A stretch of 64,000 bases of DNA. Origin: Entophlyctis helioformis. Taxonomy: Eukaryota; Chytridiomycota; Chytridiomycetes; Chytridiales; Chytriomycetaceae. Position 1 is the stretch's first letter. Every line of letters starts with the position of its first letter. Location: the NCBI GenBank assembly GCA_025526915.1, contig JAHLKH010000043.1, positions 107,210 through 171,209 of the forward strand. The letters are read 5' to 3'. The notes beneath the pieces were generated by a model, which did no database searches, was not told the origin of the DNA, and was given only the letters and a program-made list of their open reading frames with translations. Below are positions 34,573-44,807 of the stretch, piece after piece. The position numbers and the translations under genes were made by a program.

Positions 34573-36300
34573 TCACATTGGGAGCTCTGCAATCGTCCCG
34601 CTGCGACTCTGTTGTGCCAGCGATAGAGCAGATGGGCTCATGGTGACGATCGATCCGCGCTTGGCAGACGATGGACGTGACTGCTGTGGTTGCTGCTGTT
34701 GACGAGAGAAGCTTGATCGCGACGATGCTGTCGCCGAGCGTAACGCCATGCGGTCCTCGACGCGCTGGATGACTGTCTCGAGATACTTGCTGCGCTGGCC
34801 CGGCAGATGAGCGTACGGGTTCGGATTCTGCTTGGCAATGTTCTGGACGCGCATGCAGTGGATTCGCATGAGCGTTTGCAATGTCAGGCAATGGAAAGCG
34901 ATAACGCAAGGGATATTGCGGCTTACATATGCGATCGAGCCAATCGGGTCGAGAATGTCTTCGCCAGTCTTGACGCTCTTGAGGACCTTTTCAATGGCCG
35001 GCAAGAGCGTCGGGAACACGACGCGCTGAAGATATGCCGATGCTTCCTCCTCAAGCAGTGGATTCGGAATGGGAGTCCTTGCGCTCATGGGGCGGCGTGA
35101 TGGCGATGTACTGGTGCTGGGATTCGTGCCGATGCCGGATTCTGTGCTGAAGGTTGAGCTGCTGGCTGATCGGCCCGAGCCAGGTGCCCAAGTGAAGCTT
35201 GCAGGCTGGTCAGTTTCCGCGAGTGTTGGTGGATGGTGGTGGTGATGGTGATGATGGTGGCGGCTTTCGCCGTCATGTGCGATCTCGTGTGCGGCCGATG
35301 GGTCGTCGAGTGACAATGTGGATGTATCCTTGCTGGGCTGTATGACGATGTCGTCCAAGCGGTGCTGATCACCATTGTCGTCTGCCTGCTCTTGGCCGTT
35401 GCCACCTTGACCGCCACCAGCTGTATGACTGTTTTTGGACCGGTTCAGCTCGCTGCCACCACCAACCGCAAACCCTTTTTTGCTATGCTGGTCCTTTGGC
35501 TTGTGTTGCTGGTGCGTCTTGGACGACTTGGTGGGATCTTGGTGACGCGACCCTGGCGAGCGCGCTCGGTTTCTGTCCCTGTCGCCAGACGTGGCTCGTG
35601 GCGTCGTTGGGCCCGATGCCGCTTCAGACGACGGGTCCGACTTGCCTGCCTTCTTGGCCGAGCCTGCGCTGTGGATATTGCGAGAATCGCGGGGACTGCC
35701 AACAGCCTTTCCAGAGTTGCCATCCAACGGCGGACGCTCTTGCTTGCTCTGTTGTTGTTGCTGCGTGGCTGCAAGCGGCTCGTGAGGCTCGGTGAACCCC
35801 TCTGCTTGACAGCATAGCAGCAATGGTCGTCGAACAGTGTCAGCATCCAGAGAGTGGCATCTTTTAGTCGTGTAGGCTGCAGGTACACACCAATGAGCTC
35901 GTCGTCGTCAAAGTCACTGCCTGCAGTCTGCGGACGGCGTTTGTGAGCAGAATGCGCAGACGAGACCATTTTCCAAGTTGAACCGGCAAGAATATATTGT
36001 GCGCCGGCTTGACAGCTTGACAGAGAAGCGTTGGCAATGGAGACGACAGACAAGCAGAGCAAGACCGCGGCGGCGACGAGCCCCAGTGCCGACAAGGACA
36101 AAGCACGCCAGCGAGAAAACTCCAACACATCCGGATTGGTGGGCTGCACCTGGACTCCGTCTCGGCTTGTTGACTGCCTTTCCTTGCCCATGCAGCTCGC
36201 ATAGCTCCCTTGCCTCAATGCATAGCGCATACGTGTCTTGCCAGTCTCGAACTGCTGGACGCGTCTCGTACTCGCGTTTTTGCTGACCGGCGTGCTTTGA
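34573..36300 (-). CDS. disordered protein with a Dpy-30-like helical motif; 5' exons unresolved
   Basis: The clear part is two exons: about 35820..34927 and 34842..34573 (stop). The first encodes a long disordered region with Q, S, K and a run of nine His (about 35235-35260), then an ordered segment: NPLLEEEASAYLQRVVFPTL, LPAIEKVLKSVKTGEDILDP and IGSIAY, which the splice continues into NIAKQNPNP. That pattern (leading helix, VxPTLxPAxE, DPxxxxA, xNP) resembles the Dpy-30-type docking motif of axonemal proteins such as AK7 and NDK5. No ATG opens the first exon, so one or more exons lie upstream toward 36351, where several frames are open but unconvincing. The gene is divergent from the STRAD-like gene. 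Confidence 0.6.
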
Positions 36301-36349
36301 TGCGCGACAGTCGTTTCTAGGCGGACTGCTGAAGAAGAGCAACCCAAGC

Positions 36350-37768
36350 ATGAGATTCTCGAGCAACTTGGCCGACTACGACTTGATCAGCGATGTTGGT
36401 GAGCCAATCGACGAGTGTTGGCACTGCTTGGTGCTGTTGTCATGCCAACTCATCGACTGCACAACGATGTTGGCAAGGCGGCGTGGACGACATTTCCTTC
36501 CTGTACTTGGCCAAGCACAATCCAACAGGCGACATGGTGGCGTTGCAGTACACGGACCTGACACTCTCGCCAGACTATGAGTTTATTGAAGAGCTGATTG
36601 TGCGTGTGGCTGCATGGACGGCATGGCCACAGTTGGCGGCTTCTGCATACGCGACTAACCCCCTTGAACGCCATGGCCGGGTCTCAGCGAAGCGTTCATA
36701 ATGCCAAAATGTGCAAGCATCCCAACATCCTTCCGTATCTGCATTCGTTTATCCAGGAAGAACGACTTTGGTCAGTGACGTATCCCGTCAAGGCAGGTCA
36801 GTCTCTCATCCAGAGTCTCGCATGCCGCTCAACGCGGACTCTAGGGTCTCGCGACTGATGCGGCACTTGTGGCTGTTCATCCAGGCTCATGCCGCACTAT
36901 TCTCAAGTCTCATTTTCCAAACGGCTTCGGTGAAGACGTTGTTGCGTCATTCTCAAGTCAGTGCTCAAAGGCTTGGTCTATATGCACCGAAACCACATGA
37001 TCCACAAGTAAGCCTGCAATGTCTTCATGTTCAGCGCAATACGCGAGTGTCTGATGCTCCAATCTTGCAGCGATATTCGTGCCGGCAACATTCTGATTGA
37101 TCAAGGCGGCCATGTGCGTATCACCGGTCTGCGCCATCTGGCACATTTGTCGCAGAACGGCGAGTACGTCCAATCCGTGTTTTCGCTTGTGGGCGACAAC
37201 ATTGAATGGGCAGCACCGGAAGTCATGGCGCAAAACAGCAACTACGACGAAAAGGCGGATGTGTACTCGATTGGCATCACTGCTCTTGAGCTGGCGCATA
37301 ACCGCACGCCGTTTGACGATTGGCCGCCACTCAAGGTAGTCCAACTCGGCCGCAGACTGCCCATGCCGGATCGCGTTTCTAACATCAACCACCGCCAATC
37401 CCTGCACATCTTAGGTGTTGCTGTGCAAGATGGAGTACGAGTGTCCAGCACTGCAGGCGGTCGACAAGAGCATGTCCAAAAACTTTAACCGCTTCATCCA
37501 AGCGTGCCTGAGCAAGGATCCGGGCATGCGACCCAGTGTGCAGGACCTCCTTGAGTTCCCCTTCATCAAGCAGTCGCGAGGATCGGCATACATTGAGCAA
37601 AAAGTGGTCAAGGCTGTGTTGGATGGAGTGGTGGTCGAGTCGCCTGTCGCGGATGGCGGTGATGTGCCCCCGTCTGCTTCTGCGAGTCAGCAGGCTGTGG
37701 CTGAAAGCAGTGGAAGGGATCATCCAAAACGACCAGCAACGAGGCAGTGCATGTCTCGACCAGTCTAG
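36350..37768 (+). CDS. STRAD-like STE20 pseudokinase, with an apparent frameshift
   Basis: STRAD is the catalytically dead partner that activates LKB1 kinase. Start ATG 36350 gives MRFSSNLADYDLISDVG. Exons 36350..36398, 36478..36599 and 36688.. are in phase; then come a segment to about 37007, DIRAGNILIDQGGHVRITGL and the C-lobe to 37768. Kinase landmarks are degraded as in STRAD: the lysine position reads MVALQYTDL (no Lys), the HRD region reads HNDIRAGNILI, and DFG is replaced by ITGLRHL, like the GLR of animal STRAD. WAAPEVM, DVYSIGITALELAHNRTPF and ACLSKDPGMRPSVQDLL follow. At about 36945-36950 the frame of FPNGFGEDVVAS and that of ILKSVLKGLVYMHRN differ by one base. This is a sequencing error, an indel or an unseen splice. 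Confidence 0.8.
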
Positions 37769-37865
37769 TTGCAGACACTGCTGGACGACGCGGGTCGGGA
37801 CATGCGAGATAATGTCTCTCTGGTGATGCCAATGCTCATGTCAAACAAGTCACAGAGACATAAAC

Positions 37866-38122
37866 GCCATACTCGTTAAAGCTGTTGGCTGTGCGTAGAT
37901 CACTCAGTGATGGCATCCCCCTGGTCCGGCACGTCCATGGTGTTGGCTCCATAAAGTATGCTGGATTTTAGGTGATGCCAAAGTTCATTCCAAGAAGATT
38001 CCCAGTCCCCAAGACACTAGATGCCATACCCTTTCGAGCTTTAGGCCGTGCGTAGATCCCTCAGTTATGTCATCCCCCTGGTCCAACACGTCCGTGGTGT
38101 TGGCTCCACAAAGTACGCTGGA
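37866..38122. repeat. direct duplication of about 100 bp (37866-37965 and 38022-38122)
   Basis: Two copies about 156 bp apart share GCCATAC, then GTGCGTAGATC, CATCCCCCTGGTCC and GTGTTGGCTCCA with scattered mismatches. They lie between the STRAD-like gene and the tRNA-Gly gene. Neither copy has a convincing ORF. Confidence 0.8.
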
Positions 38123-38298
38123 ACACAGCATGGACAGCCTGAAGAAATGCGCACATTTCGCGAGGCGAGTGGACGCACATCTTTCCGTGAAGACAGGCGG
38201 CGTGCAGGATCGTCCAAAATGAATGCCACACTGCCTGAATGCTGCAAAAAGAGAGCGAGGCTGCCTGTCCATTCCACATGTGGAACGGGCGAAAAGTG

Positions 38299-38370
38299 TG
38301 CATCGACCGGGGGTCGAACCCGGGCCACGCGCTTGGAAGGCGCGGATGTTAACCACTACACTATCGATGC
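38299..38370 (-). tRNA. tRNA-Gly (anticodon TCC)
   Basis: A 72-nt intronless cloverleaf on the minus strand. The acceptor stem GCATCGA pairs with TCGATGC, with discriminator A at 38299. The A box TAGTGTAGTGG and B box GGTTCGACC are intact, and the anticodon loop CTTCCAA carries anticodon TCC. The T arm is CCCGGGTTCGACCCCCGG-like. It lies about 290 bp upstream of the ankyrin gene and is the only tRNA I found in the window. Confidence 0.95.
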
Positions 38371-38656
38371 TCCTCTTGTTGAGAGATTTTGCTTGCTTGA
38401 GTACTTGAACCGTACTTGTACAAACCACAAGAATGGAGTATCCCAGCCTCGCCTGCCCAAAGCATGGCACTCTGTGCCACCAACCAACCGCACTGCAAGC
38501 AGCGCTTGGGCACACCACCGCACAGATGCGATCGGCCCACGGACAGCCCACCGACAGCCCACAAGTCATCCAGCCTTGAGATCCGTTCTGCCGACTTTCC
38601 CAATCATCGCCCAACACAGCGACAACACCTTGCCTCTGCAAGCACCAACGAACACC

Positions 38657-40378
38657 ATGGACCACGCAACCGGCAGCCGCTCGGCAGCAGTCGACGCCGA
38701 CACGGCATTCGGCACTGCGACGTTGGCAGCAGCCCTCGAGCACAGCACAGCAGCCAGCACGGGCGACGACCACCAGCCGCCGCTCGATGGCTGCAATGTG
38801 GAGCAGCCGAAGCAGCCGTCTGGCCGCAACGAGCCGCTGCCGTTCGGTCGCAGCCACTGGGACGGCAAGCCGGCAGAGATCCATGCCATGATCCTCAGGG
38901 CCGCCGGCCCGCTCACGCTCTTTGTCAACGGCCTGCTGGGCGACAGCGACCGTCTCAGCTACCGAACAAAGCGAGCGCTGTGGACGGATGCATTCGAGGT
39001 CGACTGGGACGGCGATCTGGCGCTGCTGCCCGATGTGCCGCTGACGGCCGACAACGGCCTGTGCGAGGTGCGGTCGCGGTCCATGTATGCCAGGCTGTGC
39101 GCTCGCTTCCCCGACAGGCTGGCCCGCGGCGACGTCTCGGAAGCCAACTACTACTCGGGCGGCACGATGGTCCGCCGCCACCGCGAGCTGCTGCTCCACG
39201 TCCCAATGCGGCGTGGCTGGTTCGACCTGCTCGACTTCAAGTTCACCGTCTGGCTCAGCTGGATGGCGATTGCGTTTGGACACCCGCTTCTCCTCAAGCA
39301 CCTCGTCGCCCACCACCGCATCAACCTGCGAAAGTTTGGCACGTTTGGGGAGTTTATGGCGATGGATCTCGCGGCTCGGTCTGGGTGTCTGGAAGTGGTG
39401 CAGATGCTGCACGATGCAGACAGCCGTGCGTGCACGACAGAGGCCATGGACCAGGCGGCATTGGGCGGCCATCTGGATGTGGTTGTCTGGCTCCACACCA
39501 ACCGCACGGAAGGATGCACGACGGATGCCATGGACGGCGCAGCAGAGGGCGGCCATCTGGACGTCATCCAGTGGTTGCACATCAACCGAGCAGAGGGATG
39601 CACCAACGATGCCATCGACCTGGCAGCCATCTCTGGCCATCTGGACGTCATCCAGTGGCTCCACGCCAACCGCACAGAAGGATGCACGATCAACGCGATG
39701 GATCTGGCGGCTGCAGGAGGCCACCTCCCTGTTGTCAAGTGGCTGCACAGCCATCGGACAGAGGGATGCACGACCAAGGCGATGGACTATGCTGCTCGAC
39801 ACGGCCGACTCCCAGTTGTCCAGTGGCTGCATGCCAACCGCAGCGAAGGATGCACGACCGATGCCATGGATGGAGCGGCAGAGGGTGGCTATCTTGATGT
39901 CGTCGAGTGGCTGCATGCCAACAGACGCGAGGGATGCACGACCAAGGCAATGGATGAGGCAGCCGCATGCGGCCATGTACCCGTGCTGGAGTGGCTCCAT
40001 GCCAATCGGACAGAAGGTTGCACGACCGGTGCCATGCTGTGTGCGGCTCAAAACGGACACGTTGACAGCATCGCCTGGCTGCATCGGCATCGCCCAGACA
40101 CGTATACCCCGTGTGTTCAACAGCGCGTCGAGCAACGGGCGGCTCGATGTCCTGCAGTGTCTCCTCGACTGTGGATACAAGGTCGATCTCCGGACCATCC
40201 GGCACGCCAAGGACTCTGCGACGAGGGCGTTTCTGCTGCGCACGCTGACGCTGGAGGAGACGAGCAGCTGCATCGCGAGGCGATTGACGCACGGGCAAAG
40301 CCACGCGTTGTTGAGCAACTGGCAGCAGCCGTTGCCAAGCACAAGGAGTCCAGCAGTGCAATGGCTGCAAGGGAATAA
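38657..40378 (+). CDS. ankyrin-repeat protein, C-terminal end frameshifted
   Basis: Start ATG 38657 (MDHATGSRSAAVDADT) is chosen because extending the frame further upstream would run through the tRNA. Residues 60-240 are an unrecognised N-terminal domain with LRAAGPLTLFVNGLLGD and WFDLLDFKFTVWLSW. From about 39360 there are nine to ten ankyrin repeats of 33 residues, very uniform, of the form AMDxAAxxGHLDVVxWLHxN followed by RxEGCTT. At about 40101-40112 (a run of four C) the frame in use loses the repeat pattern, while the +1 frame continues VFNSASSNGRLDVLQCLLD and runs on to about 40553. A one-base deletion or sequencing error is likely. The stop at 40378 belongs to the shifted frame. Such WLH-type arrays are common, function unknown. 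Confidence 0.78.
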   Translation: MDHATGSRSAAVDADTAFGTATLAAALEHSTAASTGDDHQPPLDGCNVEQPKQPSGRNEPLPFGRSHWDGKPAEIHAMILRAAGPLTLFVNGLLGDSDRLSYRTKRALWTDAFEVDWDGDLALLPDVPLTADNGLCEVRSRSMYARLCARFPDRLARGDVSEANYYSGGTMVRRHRELLLHVPMRRGWFDLLDFKFTVWLSWMAIAFGHPLLLKHLVAHHRINLRKFGTFGEFMAMDLAARSGCLEVVQMLHDADSRACTTEAMDQAALGGHLDVVVWLHTNRTEGCTTDAMDGAAEGGHLDVIQWLHINRAEGCTNDAIDLAAISGHLDVIQWLHANRTEGCTINAMDLAAAGGHLPVVKWLHSHRTEGCTTKAMDYAARHGRLPVVQWLHANRSEGCTTDAMDGAAEGGYLDVVEWLHANRREGCTTKAMDEAAACGHVPVLEWLHANRTEGCTTGAMLCAAQNGHVDSIAWLHRHRPDTYTPCVQQRVEQRAARCPAVSPRLWIQGRSPDHPARQGLCDEGVSAAHADAGGDEQLHREAIDARAKPRVVEQLAAAVAKHKESSSAMAARE

Positions 40379-40442
40379 AGAGATGGCGAGTGTTGGTTGC
40401 GTTGGTTTTCGACGGGAGCTGTCTGCTCGCAGAGTGTGCTGC

Positions 40443-40445
<3 letters not shown>

Positions 40446-40473
<28 letters not shown>

Positions 40474-40476
40474 ATC
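40446..40476. repeat. short CCAG array after the ankyrin gene
   Basis: About seven CCAG units, the same motif as in the GMF intron. Confidence 0.75.
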
Positions 40477-40692
40477 CAAATCGGCAGCCAGATGCTCCGC
40501 CATCCTCCGCCACGAGCAGTGCCGTCTCAGCGACTGTCGCGGTCGGAGTTTGACGCGCGGCCGACCGACTTCTGTGGCTCAGCACACGGCAACGACTCTG
40601 GCAGTGTGTGTGTGAGTGTGTGCATTCGACCACAACCACAAGACTCAGCAGTCTTTGTCCGCTGCTCCGCATCCAAGACACACTGTCGGGCC

Positions 40693-41683
40693 ATGAACAG
40701 CGGCAACAGCAGCAGCCTGCACAGCAGCAGTAGCCATTCACACGCCCCGTCGTTTCTGCTGGCTGGAGCCACACCGGCAGCCGCCGTGTCTTGCCAGCAG
40801 CCAACAACGAGCGGCGCAAGCCATGTCTCGTGCGTGCCGCCGTGTGTGTATCCAGTGTCCCACCCATACTCGGGGTTCTCGTCGCTGCCTCACCGCTTCC
40901 GTCGCGAGCTGCATCTGCGCCTACAGCAGCTGAAGCAGCAACAGCAGCTCCAACTCCTACAGCAAAAGCAGCAACAGCAGCAGCAACAGCAGGCCAGCGC
41001 CGTCGATAGCCACACATCTGCATTCACTGAGCCCGACGCCTCGTTTGCCTCTGGCTTGGATGCGGCTGCACCGACCTGGTATTTGCACGACCTTGTGAAT
41101 GGACCGGCAACGAATGCGCCGTCGTCATCCAATGCAACGGCTCTGGCAAGCTCGGCGCGGGCACCGGGCACAACGACAGCGTCGACAGCGTCCATGTCGT
41201 CTGCAGCCGATGGGTCTGGGCATGCAGCCGGCCATGCAGCCGGATATGCCGCGATCACAGGGCGTGCTCATCACTCACACAAGCGGAGTGGAAGCGGGGT
41301 CGGCGCCACTTCAGCAGCATTTGGTGGCAATACAGACACTGTGTACAGTGCAGCCGGCGACGACTCGTCGTTCACGGGCCAGCGTGCTGTCCTGACGTTC
41401 CGCCAGCAGCTCAAGATGGACATTGCCTCGCGTGGCTCGGCCGTCGAACGACTGTTTGCACAGCTTGGCGTGGTGCGTCGCATCGGACGTTTGATGTGCT
41501 ACTAGTGTGCCGACTGACTGATTGGTTCTGTGCCGCCTACAGGATGTGGACGGTGCAGGCGATAGACCTGAGGCTATCTCCCGATTGCTTGAGATGCAGC
41601 CCGACTTTGGCCACGCATCGGCAGAAGCCATGGACAAGATGCATCTCATCACTGCGTTGCGACAGGCGCAATGCTCTTACTGA
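40693..41683 (+). CDS. unidentified low-complexity protein, two exons
   Basis: I do not recognise this protein. Exon 40693..41472 (start MNSGNSSSLHSSSS) and exon 41543..41683 are joined by a GTGCGT donor and CTACAG acceptor in phase, giving 306 aa. The N-terminal two thirds are S/A/Q-rich, with a glutamine-leucine run after FRRELHLRLQQLKQQQ and H/G/A-rich segments. The last 75 residues look ordered: LTFRQQLKMDIASRGSAVER, LFAQLGVDVDGAGD, then PEAISRLLEMQPDFGH and MDKMHLITALRQAQCSY. The ordered tail is the part to search. The gene lies between the ankyrin and CFAP97 genes on the same strand, 62 nt before the latter. Confidence 0.6.
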
Positions 41684-41745
41684 TCATACTTTGATAATAG
41701 ATATGGCCCGATATTCACACACTTCACTTTCCGCTCAAAAGAAAC

Positions 41746-43348
41746 ATGTCGGACGAAGCAGCCGCAGCGGCTGTGCAGCCAGAAGATGCAGCTCAGGACG
41801 AGGCGACGAGAAGCAGCGAGTCCAATCAGGACGGGGACAAGGCAGAAAAGAAGCCGTCGGCGGCAGCGCCAAAGGCGGCAGACAAGGATCCGCTCATGCG
41901 GCACCACCCGGATCCGCTTGATCAAGTCGACCCGCCCGGCCCGGAATGCGACGAGGCCGCACTGCCGGCCACCAAGACCCGCATTCCCGATCCATTCCCA
42001 TACCGCCACTACAAAGCCTTCCACCCGTGCAGCAACAAGCTGCTGGCAATGAAGTGGGACCAGACGCTCCGACAGCAGCACCTCAAGAAGCTGGCGGCTG
42101 CCAAGCCGACGATCGACAACTCTGCACCCAAGCCGTACATGCACCTGCAGATGAAGCTCAAGAAGCTGCAAATGGAAGAAGGTTTGTCTGTGCAGCCTGT
42201 GCATGCCTGTGCTGTCTGTGATGTCTGTTGATGGGCAGACGTGCTGCGCATGCGAGAGTGTCTGCAAGCATCGGACGCGACCGCCAAATGCAGGCATGGA
42301 GATGGCCAGAAAACGACAAACAAATCACACTGCTGTCGCTGCCGCAGAACGACCGAGCGCATGCCTGCCTGGCTGAGATGGCTGGCTGACCAAAGGGCTT
42401 GCCGCAACCATCAACAGACAGGCTCGCGCTGATTGAGCGCAACAACCGCATCCTGCTCGAGAAAATGTCGCACATTATGGAGATGGAGGCCAAGGACCCC
42501 AACATCCATGGCGACCGCGACTATGCACACAGTTTGAATGCCGGGTTCCGTGCACGCGAGATGGGCAAGATCCGTGCGGAGAACAGGGTGGGTCGTATCT
42601 GCGTGCACCCATTCCCGCCATCCATCTCACGCCGCGTCCCGTCACTGAACGCTGACCAACGCTCCCCGCACACGGCTGCCAGGCACTGCTCGGACGTTTG
42701 GAGGCCAAGCAGCCGCACTACGACCACATCAAATGGATCGACGAGCGACTGCGCAACCTGGCGTATCTCCAAAACATCTCGTGCTACCCGCACCGGTACA
42801 TTGAGTTGCGCAAGGAGTGGGCCAAGCAGGTCGTGCCTGTCGAGCAGCGTAAAAAGGCACGGTCGCTCAAGCCGGACAAGGCCATGGAGCTGCGCGCTGT
42901 CTTCATGCCTCCGACGCCTGTTTCCGAGAGCGGCGAGAGCGGACACGGTGTTGATGGCCACGACCATGAGCATGGTGCCGTGCACGACGACGCGCATGCT
43001 GCTGCTGATGGCAGTGGCAGTGGCAGTGGCGACGGTGGATCCAAGAAGGGCAACCCAAAGACCAACCTGCTTGCAAACTCGCCGTTCCAGCAGTCGCAGC
43101 ATCCACAGCAGGGGCAGCACGGACATGCACGCAAGGCCGGCGCAGCAGCTGCAGCAACAGCAGGCGGCGCAGGCGCAAAGACGCGCAAGCCGACCAAGGC
43201 GGTGCCGGTCGCAGAGGTGGATCGCGTCGCGTCTGGACGCGGCCCTCGCAAGAGCGTGCCACTTCCCGAGATTGCAAAGTCGACGGACAAGCCACCTCTG
43301 GAGGAGTCGCCAGTGACGATGCCTCTGCCCGAGCCCATTGCCGCATAG
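41746..43348 (+). CDS. CFAP97/hemingway domain protein (ciliary)
   Basis: Exons 41746..42181, 42418..42587 and 42683..43348 keep phase and give 423 aa. The N-terminus is acidic and A-rich. The CFAP97 domain begins at YRHYKAFHPCSNKLLAMKWD and includes IDNSAPKPYMHLQMKLKKLQ. Across the first intron it continues MEEDRLALIERNNRILLEKM, the conserved coiled part. The C-terminal half is disordered, with H/D/G/S-rich and basic segments. Proteins of this family localise to cilia and flagella and are needed for sperm axoneme assembly in animals. It supports a flagellated organism. The gene converges on the uL15 gene. Confidence 0.88.
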
Positions 43349-43551
43349 ATGGTTACAAGGATGGATGTGGTGAAGCACAACGCAATAGATCTTCTCTTTG
43401 CAATCTAATCTAGTCGCCGGCTGTGGGATCGGCTGATGTGCTTCGAGGTGCGCACGCGACTGGACCAGTCGCAAGGGAGGCAGCACAAACAGGCTGTAAA
43501 ACAGCAGGGTCTCGGAAATGAGCTTGTTGTATTCAACACACGGGAAGTGAC

Positions 43552-44642
43552 TTAAGCAATGAGCTCGACCTTGCCACCAGCAGCGACAATCTTCTCCTCA
43601 GCAAGCTTGCTGACGAAGCGGGCCTTGATGATGAAGGGAACCTGGGGGAGCTTGCCCTTGCCGAGGACCTTGGTGAAGCCCTACAGACGACACGAGAAAG
43701 ATGTCAGCCAAATGCAAAATCATGGTCACAGATCTGGGCCGGCATCAACTACGTACGTGGGCGAGGGTGTCGATGACGGGGACGGGACCGCTGGGGTTGG
43801 CAGCAGCCTTGGCACGAGCCTCATCCGAGACGAGCGACCAAAGCTTCTCGATGTTGACGATCGAGGTGTGGTATTGGTTGCGGGTCAGGTGGAAGTGACG
43901 CATACCGACCTTGCCGAAGTAACCAGGGTGGAACATGTCCATGTTGATTCTGTGGTGGTGCTGACCACCGGCAAGACCACGACCACCGGGGTGCTTTCTG
44001 TGCTTGCCAACACGACCGTGACCGGCGGAAACGTCTGTGAACAACCAACGGCATCGGTGAGCATTCGATCGACGCAAGACCATCCAGGCAGAGCATTGCA
44101 GACAGTGTACGTACGACCACGCTTCTTTCTGTTGTGGGAGAGGTGGGTAGGCTAGTGCCGATTGCGAATGGTTGCGTCGTCGCAGTCATGGTCATGCAGC
44201 ATGGCAAGTGTCAGCAACGATGCGGTCTCCTCGGCTCCACTTGGATGCGGCAACGTCAATTGACAGGCAGCAGCAGCAGCAGGCTCGTCGACTGGGTTGT
44301 GGTGCAGCGTCCGTTTGCGCAGCTGTTGTGTCAGATGCCGCTGCAGCCGAGTCCAGTTGAGCGTCGCATGTTGCAGCTGCGTGTGTCGACGCCAAGTCGA
44401 TTCTGCGAATCCGTCCAAGGCGTGCTGTGCTGTGGTGGGTCATGGAGGCCATCCCATCCCATCCCATCCCATCCCATCCAGTCTAGTGTCGGATGCCATG
44501 TCGTGCAGGTGGATGCGGCTGGGGAGGATGGATGCATCTGTCGTGGTCCGGCGTGTCCGCTCTGACGCCCGATGCTGCTGGACGGCTGCTGACTGCCTGC
44601 TGCTTGCCCTTGGGTCAATCAACGGCGTGGACGACGTACCAT
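43552..44642 (-). CDS. RPL28: 60S ribosomal protein uL15 (RPL27A; yeast RPL28)
   Basis: Core large-subunit protein near the peptidyl-transferase region. Resolved exons on the minus strand: 44128..44115 (14 nt), 44034..43757 and 43680..43552. They join in phase to give [60 protein letters not shown], then [15 protein letters not shown] and [17 protein letters not shown], ending ELIA. The 14-nt exon is needed to supply KKRG. The start exon is not resolved: an ATG directly followed by GTACGT at 44642 is a candidate one-codon first exon, but at least one more small exon supplying the R/K-rich N-terminus is missing. Long 5' introns are usual for ribosomal protein genes. Confidence 0.9.
44451..44480. 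repeat. ATCCC pentanucleotide run
   Basis: About six ATCCC units within the presumed 5' intron region of the uL15 gene. Confidence 0.8.
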
Positions 44643-44807
44643 GGCGGATGGACTAAAAAGTGTGACGGCAAGACGAAACGCTCGCCCAAATTGCGCCAAG
44701 ACCAATCTGCGCGTGGAAATGTGAAAGATGGTCACGTGATACTTTGGCTCCATTTGAATCGCCGTGAGTTTGATCGCTCGCTCGCCCGCCCGCTCACCAA
44801 CAACGCC

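Noticed and set aside
36290..36347. MGCSSS-like acylation N-terminus for the minus-strand gene
   Set aside because: The apparent initiator codon is TTG, not ATG, so the acylation motif is not supported.
40098..40125. A 24-nt intron (GTATAC...CAACAG) to restore the ankyrin frame
   Set aside because: Far shorter than any other intron in the window; a one-base indel is simpler.
37985..41023. Very long open frame on the minus strand (about 1010 codons)
   Set aside because: It is antisense to the ankyrin gene, runs through the tRNA-Gly gene, and its repeat pattern mirrors the ankyrin codons.
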